From contig NZ_AUGM01000001.1 of assembly GCF_000422665.1 (NCBI RefSeq), forward strand, positions 117,352 through 181,351: a stretch of 64,000 bases of DNA, written 5' to 3'. The notes below the pieces were generated by a model. That model ran no database searches. It was not told where the DNA came from and worked only from the letters and a program-made list of their open reading frames with translations. Each line of letters starts with the position of its first letter. Position 1 is the first letter of the stretch. Of this stretch, positions 36,931 to 44,152 are shown piece after piece. This stretch comes from Ferrimonas senticii DSM 18821 (GTDB lineage Bacteria > Pseudomonadota > Gammaproteobacteria > Enterobacterales > Shewanellaceae). The position numbers were made by a program, and so were the translations under genes.

Positions 36931-39282
36931 ATGACCTTCACACGACGCCGCTTTTTGCACACCTTGGTGGTTTCCGCCAGTGCACTCTCTTTGACTGGTT
37001 TAACCGCCTGCTCATCCGACGATAATGAGCAACAGCCGATACCGACCAACAACACTGATCCGGCAATCACGCCACAACCGGGGCCGCAGTTTTTTCCGCA
37101 ATCGGTTATGTCCGGCGATCCACGCCCTGATTCGGTCATATTGTGGACTCGCGGTGTCGATGGGGATGACGACCTCAGTCTGATTTTACAAGTGTCCGAA
37201 AGTCCCGACTTTGAGCAACTGCTGGTGGATGAAGCCTTCGACGTTAGCGCCGAGCATGGCCACTGCCTCAAAGTAAGAGTGACGGATCTGGCCGCCGATC
37301 AACACTATTACTACCGTTTCCTCTACCAACAAGGTGACAGCTGGTACCACAGCAATCTTGGCCGCACTAAAACCGCACCAGCGGTGGATGCCGATCGCCC
37401 GGTAAAGTTTGGCTTTGCCTCTTGCCAAGATTTTGCCGGCCGTTACTACAACACCTATCTGTCGATGCTGGCTCAAGACGATCTCGACTTTGTGTTGCAC
37501 TTAGGTGATTACATCTACGAAACCGTTGGCGATTCGGGCTTTCAAGACGAAAGTGATGAACGTCGTATTCAATTCCGTGACCAAGCGGGGGCGATTGCCC
37601 TTGGCGATCCCGAACGCCCTTATTACGCCGCATCGAGCTTAGATAACTACCGCCAACTGTATGAAACCTACCGCAGCGATCCGATCTTGCAGCAGTTGCA
37701 TGAACGCTTCCCGTTGGTGGCCATTTGGGACGATCACGAATTTTCCGACGACAGCTGGCAAGCCAATGGCACCTATCTGGATGGCAGTACATCAGAGCTT
37801 AATGCCGAACGTAAACGTCGCGCCGAGCAAGCCTATTTTGAGTTTATGCCGATTGATCATCTGCAGGCCCACGGCGACAGCAGCGCCGGCCAGATGACGG
37901 TGAGCGAAGAACAGCTGTTTCCCAATACCAAGATTTACCGCGAATTGCGGTTTGGCCAACATCTACACCTCGCACTAACGGATTACCGTACCTTCCGCCC
38001 GGACCACTTGATCGCCGAAGACGCTTTCCCTGCGGCAGTTGCTCTTGATCAAACTACCTTAACCGCTTTTTTAACCGCCACCGGCATGGCCAGCGAAGCG
38101 GTGGCGGGGGTGTTGGCGCAGATGAGCCCAGTGATCGACATTGATGCCGCAGAGATGGCGCCTTATAAGGCGGCGTTTACTGAGATATTCACCGATCTGT
38201 ACACCCAAGAGTTGATCAACTGGCTTAATTTGGAACCCGCCGAGTCCGCCAGCCAAGCGGCGATCCGTGCCAGTGCTGCTGTGCAAGGTAAGCTCACCAG
38301 CAGCTACCTCAATCAAGTCTTGGCCGCAGTGCAAGCGTCCTTACCGAGTGGTCATCCACTGTTGGCGCTGCCCGCCTTGCCGGAACAAACCGGCGAGACC
38401 GGCTTGGCCTACTACACCATGGGTAAAACCACCTTATTCTCGGATCTGGGGGCACGCTATCTGGTGGTGAAACCGACCTTTGATCTGTTCGCTGGGTTTA
38501 TGGAATGGCAAGCGCAACAACAAGGTCAAAGTGTGCAGAGCGCCTACGATCAACAGCAATTAGCGTGGCTAACTGGGGTTCTTAGCCAAAGTGATGCCAG
38601 CCATAAAGTGATGGCCAGCTCGGTCTCTTTTGCGCCATTGCTGGCGGATCTGTCGCCCTCTCGACCTGACAGCGGCGTTGCCGAGTTGGAGGCGATCCTC
38701 GATTCCGATTTGGTGCCTAGCGCCCTGAAACAACAGTTTTACCTGAACGTCGATCACTGGGATGGCTTGCCACAATACAAACAGAGCTTGGTGCAACAAC
38801 TGCTGGCGCCGACTGGCACAATCACCCTAGCGGGCGACATTCACGCCAACCTTGTCAGTACTCACGCGCTTGATCCGAACAGCGGCAATGGCTCGGTCGA
38901 TTTTACTACCTCATCTGTTAGCTCCGGCACCTTTGGCTCGTTCTTAGATCAAGGCTTAACCGGGCTGCTCAGTCAGCTTGGTGATGTGCCGGAAGAAGCC
39001 AGCATGCTCAAATATTTCTTCGACACCATTGCCGTTAACTCCAGTAAGGCACCGGGGCAAACGTCGCAGCTGCAGTTTGCGCGAATGTGGGAGCATGGCG
39101 TTGGCATCGCCACCGTCAGTGCCGACAAATTTGAAGTCGCCTTCCACAATGTGCCGACCATCTGGGATGGAGTGGATAATATTCGCACCTCGTTCTACGA
39201 CGAACCGAATCGCTATTTAAATAAGGTACGGGTACATCGCATGGTGTGGCAGGACAACGCGCTTACAGTCCTGCCTGACTAA
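36931..39282 (+). CDS. PhoD-type alkaline phosphatase/phosphodiesterase, Tat lipoprotein
   Basis: 783-residue exported metallophosphoesterase. The N terminus TRRRFLHTLVV is a twin-arginine signal, followed by a lipobox LTAC at residues 25-28, so it is probably a Tat-exported lipoprotein. The PhoD N-domain begins with FFPQSVMSGDPRPDSVILWTRG-like sequence. Catalytic-core motifs are FGFASCQDF, LHLGDYIYE, AIWDDHEFSDD and, near the C terminus, LAGDIHANLVS. It is 200 or more residues longer than usual PhoD, due to an insertion of roughly residues 365-560 rich in Ala/Gln between the second and third motif groups. Confidence 0.88.
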   Translation: MTFTRRRFLHTLVVSASALSLTGLTACSSDDNEQQPIPTNNTDPAITPQPGPQFFPQSVMSGDPRPDSVILWTRGVDGDDDLSLILQVSESPDFEQLLVDEAFDVSAEHGHCLKVRVTDLAADQHYYYRFLYQQGDSWYHSNLGRTKTAPAVDADRPVKFGFASCQDFAGRYYNTYLSMLAQDDLDFVLHLGDYIYETVGDSGFQDESDERRIQFRDQAGAIALGDPERPYYAASSLDNYRQLYETYRSDPILQQLHERFPLVAIWDDHEFSDDSWQANGTYLDGSTSELNAERKRRAEQAYFEFMPIDHLQAHGDSSAGQMTVSEEQLFPNTKIYRELRFGQHLHLALTDYRTFRPDHLIAEDAFPAAVALDQTTLTAFLTATGMASEAVAGVLAQMSPVIDIDAAEMAPYKAAFTEIFTDLYTQELINWLNLEPAESASQAAIRASAAVQGKLTSSYLNQVLAAVQASLPSGHPLLALPALPEQTGETGLAYYTMGKTTLFSDLGARYLVVKPTFDLFAGFMEWQAQQQGQSVQSAYDQQQLAWLTGVLSQSDASHKVMASSVSFAPLLADLSPSRPDSGVAELEAILDSDLVPSALKQQFYLNVDHWDGLPQYKQSLVQQLLAPTGTITLAGDIHANLVSTHALDPNSGNGSVDFTTSSVSSGTFGSFLDQGLTGLLSQLGDVPEEASMLKYFFDTIAVNSSKAPGQTSQLQFARMWEHGVGIATVSADKFEVAFHNVPTIWDGVDNIRTSFYDEPNRYLNKVRVHRMVWQDNALTVLPD

Positions 39283-39391
39283 ACCGGAGAAATTACCCCA
39301 AAAAGGGCGCATTATTGACGTCCTTTTAGTAGGTGATTGCTAGTGGGCTGGTTGTCCGCCTCAAATTCTCGATAAATTGTTGCATTCTCGC

Positions 39392-39558
39392 TTTTGGCTG
39401 CTCGCGTCTTCTTTTTGTTCGAGAATTGTCGTGGATATTAAAGGTAAGCTATTGATATAATAACTAAATTTCAAGTGTGATGCCGATTGAGATGGCGTGT
39501 TAGGATGCTTGGAAACGGATGGATAGGAGGAATTGCGCCTCCTAATAAGCTGTTAGTT
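39392..39558 (+). other. attI-like integron site 3 (leader of array 3)
   Basis: TTTTGGCTGCTCGCGTCTTC block, then direct repeats GTTAGGATG (39499) and GATAGGAGG (39522) spaced 23 bp, stem TAGGAGG / CCTCCTA, and CCTAATAAGCTGTTAG with crossover G at 39552. Spacing between second repeat and crossover (30 bp) is identical in all three sites. The first cassette starts with TTAGTTGC. Confidence 0.75.
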
Positions 39559-39570
39559 GCTAAGGAAAGT

Positions 39571-39873
39571 ATGAAGTCTTTATTAACCCTGTTTGTAGGA
39601 ATTGTAATTGGAGCAATAACAGTTTTTGCTTATCCACATTTTCAAGAAGACTCATCGGAAGTATGGGTTTCAAACAAAAACTTAAGCACTCAATCGGGTA
39701 TTAACTTTCCAGTTGGAACTAAATTTGTAGTTTCAGAATATATGCCTGAAGGTTTCGTTGCTTTAAGTTTAACTGTTAATGTTGAAGGGCAAGAGTTAAG
39801 CTCATTTCAAAAAACAATCGTAAATAATTCAAAAAACTTACGAATTCCTGTTTGGGCTCAAAACAGCAACTAA
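39571..39873 (+). CDS. Cassette gene: small membrane-anchored protein
   Basis: 100 residues from MKSLLTLFVGIVIGAITVFAYP; this N terminus is one membrane anchor or signal segment. The remaining part (VWVSNKNLSTQSGINFPVGTKFVVSEYMPEGFVALSLTVNVEG) looks like a beta-rich extracytoplasmic domain. The start is preceded by AAGGAAAG. The in-frame ATG further upstream lies inside the attI-like leader and is rejected. No family recognised. Confidence 0.75.
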   Translation: MKSLLTLFVGIVIGAITVFAYPHFQEDSSEVWVSNKNLSTQSGINFPVGTKFVVSEYMPEGFVALSLTVNVEGQELSSFQKTIVNNSKNLRIPVWAQNSN

Positions 39874-39972
39874 CAAGCCAATTAAGTGCGGGACTGCTAA
39901 AGCTTGGCTCGGTTCCGCTTCGCTACACAAGTTTAGCCAAGCATTTATCAGCCCCTTATTGGGGCGTTAGGG
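39870..39972 (+). other. attC site 3a
   Basis: CTAACAAGCCAATTAAG at the cassette stop, arms GCTTGGCT ... AGCCAAGC, end TTATTGGGGCGTTAGGG. Canonical attC of the Shewanella/Vibrio type. Crossover G is at 39966. Confidence 0.92.
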
Positions 39973-39987
39973 TTACAAGGAAAGTAA

Positions 39988-40302
39988 GTGAAAAAATTCC
40001 GATTCATTTGTTTAATATTTGTTTTTGGCTGTGTCGGTTGCAGTGAAAAGCCATTTGATATCGTTACTTGTACTGGTACCGTTTCAGAAGGAAGTGTTTG
40101 GGTGTCAATTTCAAACGATAACCAGGTAACAATTGGTAGCTCACATTTTTCTGAGAGTTTACTTCATTCAAAACATCAATTGGTTAAGCAGTCTTGTGAA
40201 TCTGTTGTGGTTATGATTCAGGTTGACAAATCAGCTAAAAACAAAGTAGTTTATGACACAATTCAGGAAGTAAAATCATTGGGTTATCAAGTATCGCAGT
40301 AA
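39988..40302 (+). CDS. Cassette gene: small putative lipoprotein
   Basis: 104 residues starting with GTG after GGAAAG. Signal KKFRFICLIFVFGC leads into a lipobox-like CVGC, so a lipoprotein is likely. The C-terminal half (VVVMIQVDKSAKNKVVYDTIQEVKSLGYQ) faintly recalls the ExbD/TolR periplasmic fold, but this is weak. Function unknown. Confidence 0.72.
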   Translation: MKKFRFICLIFVFGCVGCSEKPFDIVTCTGTVSEGSVWVSISNDNQVTIGSSHFSESLLHSKHQLVKQSCESVVVMIQVDKSAKNKVVYDTIQEVKSLGYQVSQ

Positions 40303-40404
40303 CCCTAACAAGCGCATTAATGAATGGACGTCTAATGCTTGGCTGACGCTCGTTCCTCGCTAATTTTAGCCAAGCATTATCCGCCCATTATGCGGGCGTT
40401 ATAA
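40303..40404 (+). other. attC site 3b
   Basis: CCTAACAAGCGCATTAATG, arms TGCTTGGCT ... AGCCAAGCA, end ATTATGCGGGCGTTATAA. Canonical. Crossover G is at 40398. Confidence 0.92.
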
Positions 40405-40415
40405 CTACTTCACAA

Positions 40416-40850
40416 ATGGAGCTTCAAATTAAACTCTTGCTAACCACAATTACTTTTCTTTTTGTCGGTGTTTTTATTGGATTTCAAATCCCAAAAGAAT
40501 CTCCTGACGAAAATTTAGTTGTACCATTCATTGTGCAACCAGAATGTGTTGAGGACATATCAGTTTTACTAAATGGTAATGTAAAAATGTACCATTCAGG
40601 TTCCGATATTGACTTTGCACCAAGCATTCAGCAAGTAATTATTTACTCAGGCAGTAAAGTTGAGTACATAAAATGGGTTAACTCCGCTAATGAAATAACA
40701 AATGAATGCGGTCGGAAAACTTTTATAAATTTCGATGTTAATAAGCACTTTAGTCCAGAATTGCGACAAGCCATATCAAAGTTGGATGCGAAAAATTTAT
40801 TAATAAATGGTGACTATGTGTCAGTATATTTTGAGCATGAGTCACTATAG
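40416..40850 (+). CDS. Cassette gene: membrane-anchored protein of unknown function
   Basis: 144 residues. One N-terminal hydrophobic helix (LLLTTITFLFVGVFIGF) is followed by an extracytoplasmic domain with two cysteines (PECVED, NECGRK). The gene shows no ribosome site and begins 18 nt after the crossover point, a layout common in cassettes. No family recognised. Confidence 0.72.
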   Translation: MELQIKLLLTTITFLFVGVFIGFQIPKESPDENLVVPFIVQPECVEDISVLLNGNVKMYHSGSDIDFAPSIQQVIIYSGSKVEYIKWVNSANEITNECGRKTFINFDVNKHFSPELRQAISKLDAKNLLINGDYVSVYFEHESL

Positions 40851-40851
40851 T

Positions 40852-40946
40852 TATAACAAGCTAATTAATTTGGGCAAAAACAGTTTGCTGTTTTCGTTCC
40901 TCAACATTTTAGCAAACTGTTTTCACCCATTATTAGGGCGTTAGGT
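40852..40946 (+). other. attC site 3c
   Basis: TATAACAAGCTAATTAATTTGGG, arms AACAGTTTGCT ... AGCAAACTGTT, end ATTATTAGGGCGTTAGGT. Canonical. Crossover G is at 40940. Confidence 0.92.
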
Positions 40947-40951
40947 AACAA

Positions 40952-41374
40952 ATGGAATTCCGCAATCAACTCATAATTGGTATTTCAATCATATTTGGCT
41001 GGGTGCCATCGTTGATATTGGTTGCGTTAGCCTGCTTAGGTGTTTTTTCAGGTGCACTAAGTTTATTCGATAAAGCGTTCCCTATGGCAATTGCTTTTGT
41101 GGCGCTTGGCGTTATGGGCATATTAGGCTTTGTTGGCTCTACTTCAGTATGTTGGGGTTTAAAAATCTCGTATCGTAAAAGGTTTTGGTTTCTTTTGTGT
41201 GGCGTAGGTTCTTTACTGGTTGCTTCTTTGTGGCTATTCAATGGTAGCTACATTCAGCTTAACCTTCATGATGATGCAACAGTTTATTTGTTTGGTTATA
41301 TTTTTATTTGCCCTTTGTTCATAGGCATTTTTCATGTTGTTTTACATTTGAAAAATGTGGGCAAGGTTACCTAA
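40952..41374 (+). CDS. Cassette gene: four-helix membrane protein
   Basis: 140 residues with four predicted transmembrane helices (IIFGWVPSLILVALACLGVF, AIAFVALGVMGILGFVG, FWFLLCGVGSLLVASLWLF, LFGYIFICPLFIGIFHVVLHL). No ribosome site before the ATG, which lies 11 nt after the crossover point. No family recognised; last cassette of array 3. Confidence 0.74.
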   Translation: MEFRNQLIIGISIIFGWVPSLILVALACLGVFSGALSLFDKAFPMAIAFVALGVMGILGFVGSTSVCWGLKISYRKRFWFLLCGVGSLLVASLWLFNGSYIQLNLHDDATVYLFGYIFICPLFIGIFHVVLHLKNVGKVT

Positions 41375-41467
41375 CAAGTTACTTAAAAGGGCGCAAAACG
41401 CTTGGCTTGCGCTCCTTTTTCGCTAATTTTAGCCGAGCGTTTATGCGCCTATTAGTAAGGCATTACC
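41371..41467 (+). other. attC site 3d, terminal
   Basis: CTAACAAGTTACTTAAAAGGG, arms AAACGCTTGGCT ... AGCCGAGCGTTT, end TTAGTAAGGCATTACC. The 3' core GCATTAC differs from GCGTTAC by one base. It ends exactly at the stop codon of the convergent nudL gene. Confidence 0.85.
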
Positions 41468-42067
41468 CTAACTCAAATCATTCCCCGCCGCTCCAAACCC
41501 AAGCTGTTTAACCAGTTGTTCCAATATGGCGGCGGTGGCGCCCCAGACTCTGTGGGGCATAAAGTACACCTGATGCAGTTGGTCTTGGCGGTTTAAACGA
41601 ACAAAGCTGCGTTGCTGTTGCGGCAAAAAATCGGTTAATGGCGCGCGAAACAGGCGGGCGACTTCACGCTGGGATAGCACTTCGGTAAAGGGTTTGGTGA
41701 CTAACGCCACTTGCGGGCTAACCCGAAATTTACTGATGGTGTGAAACGGCGCTAATTCACCGATGCGGTACAGGTGGCTGGTTGGCAGGCCGATCTCTTC
41801 CCATGCTTCACGACTGGCGGTATGCCAGTAGTCGCGATCGCTGTGGTCGACCTTGCCACCGGGAAAGGCGATTTGGCCAGCGTGGGTTGGCATCTCGCTG
41901 GTGCGCTCTGTAAGCAGCAGTTGCAGCCCTTGTGGGCTTGGTTCCAACGCAATCAACACGGCAGCATCGCGCAGCTGTGGATGCTGGCTTAATCGCGATG
42001 CCAGCGGATCTTCCAGTGTTGGCAGCGGATTAAGCAAAAAGCGCTGGAGAAATTCGGACTGCTGCAT
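41468..42067 (-). CDS. nudL: Nudix hydrolase, CoA pyrophosphatase NudL type
   Basis: 199 residues. The N-terminal UPF0035-type region is followed by a Nudix box, FPGGKVDHSD then REAWEEIGL, at about residues 68-93, typical of NudL/YeaB enzymes that cleave CoA and its derivatives. The first acidic residue of the standard Nudix box is shifted, as in NudL relatives. Its stop codon abuts the end of integron array 3, so the array sits between the PhoD-type gene and nudL. Confidence 0.88.
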   Translation of the reverse strand: MQQSEFLQRFLLNPLPTLEDPLASRLSQHPQLRDAAVLIALEPSPQGLQLLLTERTSEMPTHAGQIAFPGGKVDHSDRDYWHTASREAWEEIGLPTSHLYRIGELAPFHTISKFRVSPQVALVTKPFTEVLSQREVARLFRAPLTDFLPQQQRSFVRLNRQDQLHQVYFMPHRVWGATAAILEQLVKQLGFGAAGNDLS

Positions 42068-42078
42068 GGGGTGGTGAG

Positions 42079-42582
42079 TTACTTCACGATGTCGGCGATT
42101 TGATTAAACATATCGTCGGCTTTTTCTTTACGAAAACCAACGTGTTTTAAGATTATCTGGCCATCTTTAATCAGGTAACTGGAAGGCATACCGCGTACTT
42201 GATAAGCCTCGGCAATGTCACTGTCGGGGTTGTAGTGAATGGCAAAGTCGGCGGGGTACTGTTGTAGAAACGGTTCGGCATCGCTTGATTCGACATCGAT
42301 GTTAACTGCGACCACCGTTAGTTTATCGCCCAGTTCGTTATGCAAGCGGTTCATAAACGGGAACGAATAGCGACAAGGGCCGCACCAACTGGCCCAGAAA
42401 TCGAGGTAGACGTAGCCTTGCTGCGACAGTGCCAACAGGGAGTCGGCACCGTTAACTTGCAGCGGAAAGTCCACCGCTGGAGTGGACTCATTACTGCTGC
42501 TGAGGCGGTCGCTGGCCAGTACCGATGGCCCAGCAAAGCAGCCGATAAGCACCAAAAACGCGACGATAATCCTGATTTTCAT
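42079..42582 (-). CDS. Exported TlpA-like thiol-disulfide oxidoreductase
   Basis: 167-residue thioredoxin-fold protein with a signal peptide (MKIRIIVAFLVLIGCFAGPSVLA) and the redox motif WASWCGPC near residue 68-75. The cis-proline region is GMPSSYL. It probably acts in the periplasm as a reductant, for example for cytochrome or cysteine-pair maturation. It lies between pabB and nudL on the same strand. Confidence 0.88.
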   Translation of the reverse strand: MKIRIIVAFLVLIGCFAGPSVLASDRLSSSNESTPAVDFPLQVNGADSLLALSQQGYVYLDFWASWCGPCRYSFPFMNRLHNELGDKLTVVAVNIDVESSDAEPFLQQYPADFAIHYNPDSDIAEAYQVRGMPSSYLIKDGQIILKHVGFRKEKADDMFNQIADIVK

Positions 42583-42646
42583 AGCAATCCCTTTGCCTTA
42601 TATCACTTCAAACAACCCGCGTGTTCGCGGCGGATCCCAGCTTACT

Positions 42647-44050
42647 TCATTGTAAACGGGGCAAAATCCGCGACAGTTTATCGAAAATTTCTTGATATTC
42701 ATCATTGCAGACCGAATCAAATACGATGCCACCGCCAGCCCAGCAATACAGTTGCTGATTTTTGGCCACCAGCGAGCGGATGGTGATCGAGGTATCCATC
42801 TTGCCATTGGCCGACAGATAGCCAATCGAACCGCAATAAAGGCTGCGTCGATGGGGTTCTAACTGTTCAATGATCTCCATCGCACGGATCTTCGGCGCGC
42901 CGGTGATGGAACCACCAGGGAAACAGGCGCGCAGCAGATCGACCGCATGGTATTGCGGTGCGAGGGTGGCGGTAACGGTACTCACCAGATGATGCACGGC
43001 GGGAAAACTTTCGATATCGAACAGTTTTGGTACCCGCACGCTGCCGGCGCTGGCAACCCGACCAAGATCGTTACGCAGCAGATCGACAATCATCAGGTTT
43101 TCCGCCTGATCTTTGCTGGCGCTGCGCAGCGCGTCGGCATTGGCCAAATCTTCGCTCACTGTAGCGCCACGAGGGCGCGTGCCTTTGATCGGTTTGGTTT
43201 GAATGGCATCACCGTCTAACTGCAAAAATCGCTCTGGCGATACCGACAAAATGGCGGCATCCGCCAGCCGGATAAAGGCGGAGAACGGCGCTAGATTGCC
43301 TTGGCGCAGTTTGCAGTAAGCCTGCCATTCGCTGCCTTGATAACCGGCGCTAAAGCGTTGGGTTAGGTTGATTTGATAGCAATCGCCGCTGCGCAGATAG
43401 GCTTGCACTTGCTCAAATTGACGCTGGTACTGTTGGCGGTCGATTTGGTGCTGCCACGGGCCGCTTAAGGCAAAGTCGTTGGCTGCATTTAGCGGTTGTT
43501 GCCACAGCTGTTCAAGCCAGTTGAGTCGCTGCTGCCACGCTTGTTCGTCGCCAATGACCACCAGTTCTAGCTGCTGCTGTTGATGATCAAACAGCAGCGC
43601 CCAGTTGTAGATCCCAACCGCCATCTCCGGCAGGCCGATGTCGTCGGCGGCGGTGGCGGGCAGTCGTTCAAAACGACGGCCAAGATCGTAACTGAAGTGG
43701 CCGATGGCACCGCCGCAAAATGGCAGCTCAACATCGTCAATGGTCGGCAGTAATTGCTGCTGCAGTTGTTGCAGCAGCGCCAACGGATCCTCGCCACTGG
43801 TATGGTGGTTCTCGCCAATGCGGATCTCGGTTTCAAGGCCACGGGTTACCAAGGTCGCCAGCGGCTCGGCGCTGATGATGTCATAGCGGGCGTCCACATG
43901 GCGTTGGCTTAGTGTGCTAGCACTGGCACTGTTACTGTCACTGGCAATGGCGGAGTCGAGCAGCATCGCCCAAGGCAGCTCACTGAGCGGGGCAAACAGT
44001 GGCAGAGGATCACAAGGGTAGGGCAGTGGGCGGCGAGTAACTTGGCTCAT
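42647..44050 (-). CDS. pabB: Aminodeoxychorismate synthase component I PabB
   Basis: Converts chorismate with PabA-derived ammonia to aminodeoxychorismate, for p-aminobenzoate and folate. The start MSQVTRRPLPY gives 467 residues and fits the family N terminus (LPWAMLLDS); a GTG 42 nt upstream is possible. The chorismate-binding domain carries YQINLTQRF, the lysine of TKPIKGTRPRG, MIVDLLRNDLGRV, PGGSITGAPK and YCGSIGYLS. No pabA or pabC is adjacent; folD lies 4 kb away on the other strand. Confidence 0.93.
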   Translation of the reverse strand: MSQVTRRPLPYPCDPLPLFAPLSELPWAMLLDSAIASDSNSASASTLSQRHVDARYDIISAEPLATLVTRGLETEIRIGENHHTSGEDPLALLQQLQQQLLPTIDDVELPFCGGAIGHFSYDLGRRFERLPATAADDIGLPEMAVGIYNWALLFDHQQQQLELVVIGDEQAWQQRLNWLEQLWQQPLNAANDFALSGPWQHQIDRQQYQRQFEQVQAYLRSGDCYQINLTQRFSAGYQGSEWQAYCKLRQGNLAPFSAFIRLADAAILSVSPERFLQLDGDAIQTKPIKGTRPRGATVSEDLANADALRSASKDQAENLMIVDLLRNDLGRVASAGSVRVPKLFDIESFPAVHHLVSTVTATLAPQYHAVDLLRACFPGGSITGAPKIRAMEIIEQLEPHRRSLYCGSIGYLSANGKMDTSITIRSLVAKNQQLYCWAGGGIVFDSVCNDEYQEIFDKLSRILPRLQ

Positions 44051-44107
44051 AACAATCTGATTTGGGGATAACGGCGCAAGGCTATCAGTCACGCTTACGA
44101 ATACAAA

Positions 44108-44141
44108 GAAAAACGGCGCAATAGAGGATCTACTGCGCCGT
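44108..44141 (-). terminator. Terminator of the ABC exporter operon
   Basis: ACGGCGCA(G) / TTGCGCCGT stem with a loop of about 13 nt is followed by TTTTTC on the minus strand, between mdlB and pabB. Confidence 0.8.
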
Positions 44142-44152
44142 GATACGGAAAG

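Noticed and set aside
26575-41467. Integron integrase gene or a prophage/ICE integrase within the accessory region
   Set aside because: All frames were inspected; no tyrosine recombinase, transposase or relaxase product is present.
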